Shown here in pieces: positions 60,001-64,000 of a DNA stretch of 64,000 bases; position 1 is the first letter of the stretch; every line of letters begins with the position of its first letter. The stretch spans positions 1 to 64,000 of the forward strand of contig JAHHSN010000006.1 of the NCBI GenBank assembly GCA_020025195.1. Reading direction: 5' to 3'. The DNA is from Angelakisella sp. Lineage in GTDB: Bacteria; Bacillota; Clostridia; Oscillospirales; Ruminococcaceae. A program made the translations under genes and the position numbers. The notes under the pieces are model-generated. The model was not told the DNA's origin. It saw nothing but the letters and a program-made list of their open reading frames with translations, and searched no databases.

Positions 60001-60209
60001 TTGTCTCTGACGGCATATCCTATGATGCGTACTTCGATGCGTGGAGCGCACAGAAAGGCATCGTCAGTGACAAGGACGAGAACGGCAAGTCCATCCCCAA
60101 TTCTGCCTCCAGAAAGAAGAAAGAGGCAATTGACAAAGCGGTCCATCTTTCCCCCAGCCGGATGCACAAGCTCTATGAAGAGTTCAATATTTCCAAGAAA
60201 GTATGGTAA
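54030..60209 (+). CDS. Giant polyvalent internal virion protein with metallopeptidase motif
   Basis: A 2059-residue protein. The N-terminus has two NILSEYKEW/NLLSEYGAW-like repeats. A hydrophobic region (about 230-275) follows, then helices. A zincin domain near 660-730 has H701-E-V-T-H705 in GVVAIHEVTHALES, preceded by GFYDPETNTIHISARA. Residues ~851-1020 form a low-complexity stretch that covers a nested cassette. Residues 1021-2059 start SKKFSPEVQQMIDERVAE and hold large helical domains including FIFRNFFKDLGAAL and FNAGIQGTSRLVRNF, like the LPD-type polyvalent proteins. It is probably ejected into the host. The start is ATG 54030 after AAAGGAGGGC. Confidence 0.75.
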   Translation: MAYKEENILSEYKEWKRTKVNSAPAQSETQNLLSEYGAWAEANGKHRSIDRQAAPQGAPVVAPKRPIYNRPPVNAPAKPVVENPSLLGLHLNDMGQAAGAFLRAGMRDKAIEANRAYFEQDALNRQAKQQEAINKAAGYQGTDNFAKKGIRSVGAGAMSALQGLEQSMNQIVPEIRRPYRERAAEAYRMMQNREEVPADLFKDEYKPRITDTDTVSEIKFQKDMEKAGGAGKFALQMGNVIGGMIPSIVANTFVPGSGAFVMGAQVAGNEYVDALEKYGDRAKAQTVAAGKGIISAEVEQLGRLFGNSKIAESAGKLVKKAPWLDKTLKSPFGKWVADAISEGIEEGVEDVAHYAFEKVLTNEAEPLEVRAVLYDMLMGFSAGGLMSGAAGGINSAQYSRLGKSVKMSEKATADVIAEASENPTAEQAYWLEKVSKGDTSNNVIGRLKALNDGKALETAENAISNGTVTYKQIRAIISNSRAARQIESRLELNPETTTSDELTSAIIEESAAAAAAPKNEALRASVNVLIETPANTAETVCNKAISGAAPSEAEAREIAGSPSLAAEFSARTGARMTGNMAYDTAAVKVAAKKLGGKPVMTEAQLAKAEQANIAAAKEKQAARIQMEQAEHQRRQLEYIEELKGTATKRELRALDDLAKKVGVTIVIDEDIPGSNGFYDPETNTIHISARADNKVGVVAIHEVTHALESLNPEAYEKLKGYAFQMADESRLAELSGFLAQNGYEAEALEGELTAHLMQTLVTDEKSFEDLIRYDRTLAEKVVDAIDKVVRRFKKELDIGRTDANESLRNEIGATAESMEKAADAMRDALGIKQGNKGTATSQGKESKKLGLNEDEEYDKIKKRRAEPERQRALRPGEMVNGAYAKVDWPAYYEEIKKPEFDPDYYDVGDMTFISVGEEILTIQLMENGEFSVVSIGGEQVENNDRFDRRSSGQNGGESGSEEYRHYDGRGEQRGRGTEKRNPEDSRIGEDIKGNHKKMPAANKESLGQGEKTDTDSAGFLMPKNKPSKKFSPEVQQMIDERVAEIMEEQEEQRRAEAIADRNEAIKNKIDRRESKESTGMGEAVILGKKPKPVDAESADKKLSRYRTLLTNSMSEVERFGKAVGDKTIRYMANNVGQSYAAAQTAIGEGLYNLTGTKKLSGSLVDAFSPAEKAGLMDEFSDFLYNRHNIARMRLRAEEKKVFDETAKRLRAKIKGLSHDDIIDAARLTGKYDAEVEQAAKEYLDAEEKFLTTPNKPVFGESRTAEKSEEIVERYLAEHPEFEEWAKPVYQYLDGLMKLRIEAGLVDKKTAMDLAQKYPYYVPTHRDMSKVPGRGTGGGVSAGNGRVSVKSTINEATGSNLPLLPLKEQIADMTSSVEKAARTNPLFRRIYKDAMETSADISEFISDMDTLTEPFDIADEINDGLREPEQPGRLSFYENGKKVTVKVNPEMLAGLMPKKGIAEDIKAAKAMEKAMSTFRKVTTQWSPAFIFRNFFKDLGAALVYTHQGLGTYLKNYARAYHEMLTNGEHWTMYKALGGTASTYYSYEDGFSEAPKTETGKKFEKMFHWLGDINMFVEQSNRMAEFIYQAERGGKSYDNLMEALYKAADITVNFGRTGTLIRYANRYFVPFFNAGIQGTSRLVRNFSEAKDAKEMANRFLRFILCGLTPKVLTALMLAGFGDKEDKEGYEKLRDIDKDANILIPLGGGSFAKIPIGREVSVVTSLANRVERAAKGDKDAFKGYFEFVGNQILPNNPLTNNILSPVLAMTTNKAWHGGDVVPLSLQRKANFEQYDEGTDAFSIWLGQISQKITGGEGLSPKKINYLIDQYSGFIGDFILPAMSKRASVNPMVKAFVVDSVRSNRLAGDFYDLKEHATAMSSSSIGTPSDQLVAKYLNKVSGQANNIKKAINEIYQSDIPNKQKIDDTEDLLRLQNKLYEEALLNVEEFERTAKDSLLETSDAEAAYNAANRKMFGGEYALQLADPDRYERAKALVSDGISYDAYFDAWSAQKGIVSDKDENGKSIPNSASRKKKEAIDKAVHLSPSRMHKLYEEFNISKKVW
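56580..56608 (+). promoter_or_regulatory. Promoter-like site inside the giant gene
   Basis: TTGAAT, 17-base spacer, TAAAAT. It stands upstream of the nested ORF and terminator, as in a self-contained cassette. Confidence 0.5.
56848..57048 (+). CDS. Nested small gene inside the giant gene (different frame)
   Basis: A 66-residue frame at TTG 56848 follows a perfect AGGAGGT by seven bases. The protein is a well-formed helical sequence (DLIEEALDKMEANPAARNIA; EDEELKKEILKIVESAKTSK). Over the same DNA the giant frame reads as Arg/Gly/Ser-rich low complexity, which suggests the small gene is the selected frame. A terminator follows ten bases after its stop. Not recognised. Confidence 0.6.
   Translation: MKTTTDLIEEALDKMEANPAARNIAIMMAEVNKEDEELKKEILKIVESAKTSKEIIKRCQPLIKKA
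57058..57088 (+). terminator. Intrinsic terminator inside the giant gene
   Basis: AAAAAACCGACAC, GGACA loop, GTGCCGGTTTTTT; 12 paired bases with one mismatch and six T. It would stop most transcripts 3.1 kb before the giant gene ends unless antitermination or active translation intervenes. Confidence 0.7.
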
Positions 60210-60213
60210 AAAG

Positions 60214-60243
60214 AAAGGCCCCTCTTCGGAGGGGCTTTTTCTT
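60214..60243 (+). terminator. Late-operon terminator
   Basis: GCCCCTC, TTCG, GAGGGGC, then TTTTT, directly after the giant gene. Confidence 0.9.
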
Positions 60244-60248
60244 TTTGT

Positions 60249-60270
60249 TTTTACGAAACTTTTACGAAAC
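60249..60270. repeat. Tandem arm-type repeats next to attR
   Basis: TTTTACGAAAC twice in direct tandem (60249-60259, 60260-60270); a near copy lies inside attL at 30632. Likely integrase arm sites. Confidence 0.55.
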
Positions 60271-60322
60271 AATATGCATTATAAAGGCTGATTTTTGACC
60301 ATTTTTGTCAACCCCAAAAACG

Positions 60323-60401
60323 CCGAAAACCCGCATAAACAAAGAAAAACCCCGCATTTCTGCGAGGTTTTATTTGGCGGAGATGGAGAGATTTGAACTC
60401 T
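60323..60401. repeat. Right attachment site (79-bp direct repeat)
   Basis: Identical to 30519-30597. It overlaps the 3' 27 bases of the intact tRNA-Ser(GCT) gene at 60375-60464 and includes its terminator. Confidence 0.93.
60339..60370 (-). terminator. tRNA operon terminator within attR
   Basis: Minus strand AACCTCGCA, GAAA, TGCGGGGTT, then TTTC. The same hairpin is duplicated in attL. Confidence 0.75.
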
Positions 60402-60464
60402 CGCGCCAGTTACCCAGCCTACTCCCTTAGCAGGGGAGCCCCTTCACCACTTGGGTACATCTCC
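60375..60464 (-). tRNA. tRNA-Ser (GCT anticodon)
   Basis: A 90-base gene with CCA. The acceptor GGAGATG pairs with CATCTCC. The anticodon arm is CTCCC-CTGCTAA-GGGAG (anticodon GCT), followed by a long variable arm and a T-arm with GTTCAAATC. The prophage is integrated in its 3' end, and the phage-borne 3' part restores the sequence. Confidence 0.95.
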
Positions 60465-60501
60465 AAGGGAAAACACGCGAGGCGTGTGTTTTTGTCGGTG
60501 T

Positions 60502-60588
60502 TGGCGGAGAGGATGGGATTCGAACCCATGGCTCTTTCGAGTCACTGGTTTTCAAGACCAGCTCCTTAAACCGCTCGGACACCTCTCC
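60502..60588 (-). tRNA. tRNA-Ser (TGA anticodon)
   Basis: An 87-base gene with CCA. The acceptor GGAGAGG pairs with CCTCTCC. The anticodon arm is CTGGT-CTTGAAA-ACCAG (anticodon TGA), with a long variable arm and GTTCGAATC in the T-arm. It is the first gene of a two-tRNA transcript with the GCT serine tRNA. Confidence 0.96.
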
Positions 60589-60608
60589 ACGGCCTAATGT
60601 GCTTTCCT

Positions 60609-60637
60609 ATACTATCACATCCCGAGACGATAGTCAA
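60609..60637 (-). promoter_or_regulatory. Promoter of the tRNA-Ser pair
   Basis: Minus strand TTGACT, 17-base spacer, TAGTAT, ~20 bases before the first tRNA. Confidence 0.8.
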
Positions 60638-60673
60638 GAAGAAAGTGCAAGAGAATTCACCTTTTTCTGGCGC

Positions 60674-61717
60674 TCAGGGAGAGATTTCCACCAGCTCGGC
60701 ACCGGGGTAATAGTGGAGCAGGATCTCCCGAAAGCTTTTTCCAAGCTCCGCGAGATGGTTGGCGCCGCACTGGGAAAGCCCCACGCCGTGTCCGTAGCCC
60801 CGCACGGTAAAGGTGATGCGGTCCTTTTTCCAGAGGAAATCGAAGGAGGAGCTTCTAAGCCCCAGCAGCGTCCGGAATTCCTGCCCGGTAAGGGTGCGCT
60901 TTCCGGCGCGGATGGAGGTTACATAGCCGGCGTCGGAGCGGGAGAGTACCTCAAGCCAGTCGGCAGGGTCCTTGCCCGGGGCGGCTTTTGCCTCGGTGAG
61001 GAGTTTCCGCAGCTCCTCCTCAGTGAGGGTGCGGGTGCTGAGGTAGCCCGGAGCTTCCTTGTCCCAGCTGTTTTCCACGGGCTTCAGATAGGGGAGAGGG
61101 CTGCACCAGACATTGGAGGGATCTTCGGTGGTGCCGCCCGCGCCAATGGCAAAATAAGCCGCCAGAATGGGCTCTCCCTCATAGAGCATGAGATGACGGA
61201 CGGCAATCTCGGCGGCATGGCGCACCCGGCTGTAATATTCCTCGTAATGCCCGCCCCAGGCGGTTCGCATCGATTTCTCGGTGAGATAGCCCTCGTTCTT
61301 TTCGGTATTGACCGAAAAATCCGCGCCTTGGAGCTCCTTTTCCGGCTGTTCCCTCCGGAGGGCGGCGAGAAAATTGCCGTTCGTATAGGCGGCGACCCCC
61401 TGCGCGATGAGTGCCTCCTCCCCAAAGACAGCAGGCATTTCGGAGGCGATGGCGCCTGTCACATAGTCAAGAGCGGAAAGCTCCATGACCCGCCCCGTTC
61501 CGGTATCCAGCACCCGGAAGGAGGAAAGCCCCTTCGGCTTGCGGGCTTTGGGTTCGTCCGGCGGCTTTTTATCTCCGGGGAGGATGAGAGCAGGTTCCTG
61601 TTCTAAGGGGAGCGTCTCGGCGTTCCCCAGCGGGAGCCCCCTCCACAAAAGCACCGAGAGCGGAACCGCGAGAAGAAGCACCGCGGTCCCGAGAAAAAGC
61701 GCAAGCATCGCCTTCAT
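60674..61717 (-). CDS. spoIID: SpoIID/LytB domain protein
   Basis: A 347-residue protein with an N-terminal membrane anchor (AMLALFLGTAVLLLAVPLSV) and a SpoIID domain outside. Visible features are DYVTGAIASEMPAVFGEEAL with the likely catalytic Glu, NVWCSPLPYLKPV, and the C-terminal GYGHGVGLSQCGANHLAE. SpoIID is a lytic transglycosylase needed for engulfment during sporulation. Relatives exist in non-spore-formers, so spoIID identity is probable, not certain. The gene stands alone with an AAAAGGAGGATT site. Confidence 0.85.
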   Translation of the reverse strand: MKAMLALFLGTAVLLLAVPLSVLLWRGLPLGNAETLPLEQEPALILPGDKKPPDEPKARKPKGLSSFRVLDTGTGRVMELSALDYVTGAIASEMPAVFGEEALIAQGVAAYTNGNFLAALRREQPEKELQGADFSVNTEKNEGYLTEKSMRTAWGGHYEEYYSRVRHAAEIAVRHLMLYEGEPILAAYFAIGAGGTTEDPSNVWCSPLPYLKPVENSWDKEAPGYLSTRTLTEEELRKLLTEAKAAPGKDPADWLEVLSRSDAGYVTSIRAGKRTLTGQEFRTLLGLRSSSFDFLWKKDRITFTVRGYGHGVGLSQCGANHLAELGKSFREILLHYYPGAELVEISP

Positions 61718-61821
61718 GGGAAAATCCTCCTTTTTGGGTCAAGAGTTTGTCCTTACCCCCAATCTATGCGGGAGATTTCCGGAAAAGACCGCAGCCGGTG
61801 TCCTCTTCTTGGCAGGATGGA

Positions 61822-61857
61822 ACAAAAAAGACGTCTGCCCCAAAGGACAGACGTCTT
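61822..61857 (-). terminator. Terminator after the ECF sigma pair
   Basis: Perfect 10-bp stem AAGACGTCTG/CAGACGTCTT with a 10-base loop; minus-strand T-run (CTTTTTTG). Confidence 0.85.
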
Positions 61858-61876
61858 ATAAATCGAAAAGATCCGA

Positions 61877-62626
61877 TTAGGAAGTGGCGGCTATTGCGAC
61901 CCGCTCGCCCTCCTCTTGTGAAAGATCGGAAAAGGCGGAAGCGGTGAGGTCCCACAGACGGTAGCTGGCCTCCAGCCCGTAGCGGCTGCCGTTTGCCTCG
62001 AAGCAGATCATGGTGTTTTCCGAAGGGGGATTCCCCGGCGCCCAGGAAAGGGAAAGGAGAAAATGACCGAGCGCATCGGTCTGATCCGGATCATCGTTTC
62101 CGCCGGTGACGGGACCGCCTGCCGTAGGCGGATTTGGCATTCCGCTGCCGTTGGAAGGATTTCCAACCATAGGAGGAGGGGTCGTTTTTTCGCCTCCTCC
62201 GGTGGGAGGATCCACCTGCGGGGTCGCGTTATCGCCGTGATCCGGCTTCGGCTTTGCCGAATGGAGCAGGGATTCTTCTTCCGGAGACTGTTTTTCCCCG
62301 GTGTTTCGGGCGTCCGGATCGGAGGGATTCCCGACCTCGTACTGCACAGGCGCCGGTGCGCCGCCGTTCAGAAGGCCGCGTGCCGCGAAAGCCAGTCCAG
62401 CCACCAAAAGGAGAGCGGCGGCGACCGCTGCCGCGCGGGTGGGAAAGGCGATGACGCGGGCGGGCTTTTCGGGGGTCAGTTCCCCCTCAGGCAGGGAGAG
62501 ATGATCGTTATCCAGCCGACGGAACAGCTCCTCGGAGCGCAGCGAGGACGGAAGGAGCGGTTTTCCGGCAGCGTCAAAGCGGGCCTTTACACGCCCCAGA
62601 TCCCGAATGGTATCTTTTTCATTCAT
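61877..62626 (-). CDS. Membrane partner of an ECF sigma factor (anti-sigma candidate)
   Basis: A 249-residue protein with a ~60-residue cytosolic part, one membrane helix (AAAVAAALLLVAGLAFAARG, about 67-86), a long Pro/Gly/Asn-rich linker outside and a small C-terminal domain (HFLLSLSWAPGNPP; CFEANGSRYGLEASYRLWD). I see no zinc HxxxCxxC motif. It follows the sigma gene by 17 bases. A regulatory role is inferred from place and topology. Confidence 0.6.
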   Translation of the reverse strand: MNEKDTIRDLGRVKARFDAAGKPLLPSSLRSEELFRRLDNDHLSLPEGELTPEKPARVIAFPTRAAAVAAALLLVAGLAFAARGLLNGGAPAPVQYEVGNPSDPDARNTGEKQSPEEESLLHSAKPKPDHGDNATPQVDPPTGGGEKTTPPPMVGNPSNGSGMPNPPTAGGPVTGGNDDPDQTDALGHFLLSLSWAPGNPPSENTMICFEANGSRYGLEASYRLWDLTASAFSDLSQEEGERVAIAATS

Positions 62627-62643
62627 GATGACTCCCCCTTTCC

Positions 62644-63162
62644 TCAGTGTTCCAGCTGACCGCGCAGCTTTTTGAGGGTACGGTGCAGTTTGCTGCTCAC
62701 CGTGCCCTGCGGCAGCCCCATAATCAGGGCGATTTCCCGCATGGTGTAGCCCTCCAGCACCGAGAGCAGCACGATCTCGCGCTCCTCCACGGTGAGGCGG
62801 CCCAGCGCTTCGGAAAGCTCCGCACGGACCGTACTGTCCTCCTGCGTCGCCTCAGACGCGGTTTCAAAATAGCTGTCGAGGTCAATCTCTCCGCGATGAA
62901 GGATATATTGGCTCACCTTCCGTTTGCAGCGAAAGGAGAGAATGCGGAAGATCCAGGAGCGGAAGGCTTCGGTTTCCCGCAGCTTTGCGATCCCGCGGAA
63001 GGCCTCCAAAAAGGTCTCGGAGACGACGTCCTCGGCGTCATGCGGATTGCCTAGGGTGTAGAGAGCCATACGGTAGAGATCGGGCGCCACGGCGTCATAA
63101 AGCTGTCCGAAGGCGGCTCGATCTCCCTGCTGGGCGAGCGCGACCTGTTCAGTCATTGTCAT
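62644..63162 (-). CDS. ECF RNA polymerase sigma factor
   Basis: A 172-residue protein. Region 2 is ALAQQGDRAAFGQLYDAVAP through NPHDAEDVVSETFLEAFRGI. Region 4 is RLTVEEREIVLLSVLEGYTM followed by REIALIMGLPQGTVSSKLHR. I use ATG 63162 (GGAAGGTGCAGGA upstream) instead of a GTG at 63183. It forms a pair with the membrane protein that follows. Confidence 0.9.
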   Translation of the reverse strand: MTMTEQVALAQQGDRAAFGQLYDAVAPDLYRMALYTLGNPHDAEDVVSETFLEAFRGIAKLRETEAFRSWIFRILSFRCKRKVSQYILHRGEIDLDSYFETASEATQEDSTVRAELSEALGRLTVEEREIVLLSVLEGYTMREIALIMGLPQGTVSSKLHRTLKKLRGQLEH

Positions 63163-63420
63163 TCCTGCACCTTCCTTTTGCACGGAGATTCCGGCAGCGG
63201 GAATGCGCGTTCACCATATCAGTGCCGCGAAATCCCGATTTTATTGCCTCAAGGTTCGGGAAAAATTATAGCACAACCGGAGAGAAAAGGGAATCGTCTG
63301 CCCTAAAGTCGCCAAAAAGGAAAAAACGGGGCGATTTTGGACGAAAAACAGGGAAAAAGACCCTCTCTCCCCTCGAAAAAGAGTTTCCCTGGCTCACTCC
63401 TCCGGGAAAAACCCTCCGAA

Positions 63421-63449
63421 TTGCTTTTCATTTGCGCCCGGTAATGATA
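63421..63449 (+). promoter_or_regulatory. Promoter of the GdpP-like gene
   Basis: A clear TATAAT at about 63448 in CGGTAATGATATAATC, with a weak TTTTCA 17 bases upstream. Confidence 0.5.
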
Positions 63450-63529
63450 TAATCTAACTTGAGCAAATCTGTATTATAATATGATTCGATCATTTTGTCA
63501 GTCGTTTGCCGTTTGAACGGAGGGATATT

Positions 63530-64000
63530 TTGCTGAAAAGACTGAATCAATATCGCCCGATCCACGGGATGCTGCTTGCCGTCTGTGCCGTGATGACCCT
63601 GCTTTTCTACCTGCGGGAGGGGCGGCACGCGGGCTTCTTTATCTGTGTTGGGCTTTTTGCGGCGGCGCTTGTTTCCACCGTCCTCTGGGATTACTTCATC
63701 ACCCGCAGCAACAAGACCCAGTTCGCCGGGCTCAAGGCGGACCTGGAGCGGGTCATGAGCGATGCCGTGGCGGCGCTGCCCTACGCGGCGTTCATCGTTC
63801 GGGAGGATGGAGAGATCATCTGGGTGAACGGCGTCTGCAAGCGCACCGTGTTCCCGGGACAGGAGCTTTTCGGGGCGAACATCCGGGAGCTGATGCCCGG
63901 CTTTGAGTGGCAGACGGAAAGCACCCCGGAAGGCGTCAATGTGGAGATCTGCGCCCACAAATACACCGCTTACCTGATGCACTCCTCGGTGAAGCGGGGC
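63530..64000 (+). CDS. gdpP: GdpP/YybT-like protein, 5' part
   Basis: The first 157 codons of a gene cut by the window edge. It has two membrane helices (HGMLLAVCAVMTLLFYL; AGFFICVGLFAAALVSTV) and then a PAS-like domain (ALPYAAFIVREDGEIIWVNG, then CKRTVFPGQELFGANIRELM). This is the N-terminal layout of the GdpP/YybT c-di-AMP phosphodiesterases, whose GGDEF-like and DHH domains would lie beyond the edge. It starts at TTG 63530 after GGAGGG. Confidence 0.8.
   Translation, partial: MLKRLNQYRPIHGMLLAVCAVMTLLFYLREGRHAGFFICVGLFAAALVSTVLWDYFITRSNKTQFAGLKADLERVMSDAVAALPYAAFIVREDGEIIWVNGVCKRTVFPGQELFGANIRELMPGFEWQTESTPEGVNVEICAHKYTAYLMHSSVKRG

Larger units (their letters stand above)
30519..60401. 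mobile_element. Complete-looking prophage of a short-tailed phage, in tRNA-Ser(GCT)
   Basis: A 29.9-kb element is bounded by identical 79-bp direct repeats (30519-30597 and 60323-60401). It carries integrase next to the left end, a repressor switch, replication genes, packaging, P22-like portal, N4-gp56-type capsid, lysis genes and a giant polyvalent protein. Base composition is visibly lower in GC than the flanks. There is no tape measure, tail tube or sheath, so a podovirus-like virion is expected. A decayed phosphoesterase and a frameshifted membrane gene are the only clear lesions, so it may still be inducible. Confidence 0.93.

Overview
The window is a high-GC bacterial chromosome segment with Firmicutes-type expression signals: strong AGGAGG ribosome-binding sites, frequent TTG/GTG starts, a T-box leader and GC hairpin plus T-run terminators. 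YgiQ, a SpoIID-like protein, a clostridial-type NadE, a GdpP-like protein and CCA-encoding tRNA genes point to an anaerobic Clostridia, most likely Oscillospiraceae/Ruminococcaceae. That placement is an inference from gene content, not a database result.

Host region 1 (1-30518). It runs from the 3' part of an FtsK/SpoIIIE translocase through a YgiQ radical SAM enzyme, a ComEC-like metallo-hydrolase with a DUF3006 partner, and a truncated aldehyde-dehydrogenase-like protein. Next come NadE (with an apparent loss of its glutaminase cysteine), a TSUP transporter, a flavin reductase, MetRS, TatD, a YihY/BrkB membrane protein and a CynX-type MFS carrier. A moaC-moaA-mogA molybdenum-cofactor operon follows, then a GNAT enzyme, a MarR-MATE pair, a PAP2 phosphatase, a PlsC acyltransferase and a T-box-controlled sodium:alanine symporter. 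The region ends with a FecCD-type ABC uptake operon carrying a methyltransferase, an IclR regulator, a sigma factor with its membrane partner, and a DUF6132 protein.

Prophage (30519-60401). A 29.9-kb element is bounded by 79-bp direct repeats. The right copy contains the 3' end of a tRNA-Ser(GCT) gene and its terminator. From left to right it has: a tyrosine integrase; a frameshifted membrane gene; a repressor/Cro-like switch with GTGTC-N6-GACAC operators; an early operon of small proteins; a Rad52-like annealing protein, a NinB-like protein and an HNH-like protein; SSB; a replication initiator with an iteron origin inside its gene; a DnaC-like loader; a resolvase-like nuclease; and a late regulator. 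The late part has terminase, a P22-like portal, scaffold, an N4-gp56-type capsid, connector/nozzle proteins, a collagen-like fibre, a Kelch-like AT-rich receptor-binding candidate, holin, amidase, an ejection-type protein and a 2059-residue polyvalent protein. There is no tape-measure, sheath or tail-tube gene, so the phage looks short-tailed. The most unusual feature is a promoter/small gene/terminator cassette nested inside the open frame of the giant gene.

Host region 2 (60375-64000). Two tRNA-Ser genes share one strong promoter. They are followed by a SpoIID-like protein, an ECF sigma factor with a membrane partner, and the start of a GdpP-like signalling protein cut by the window edge.
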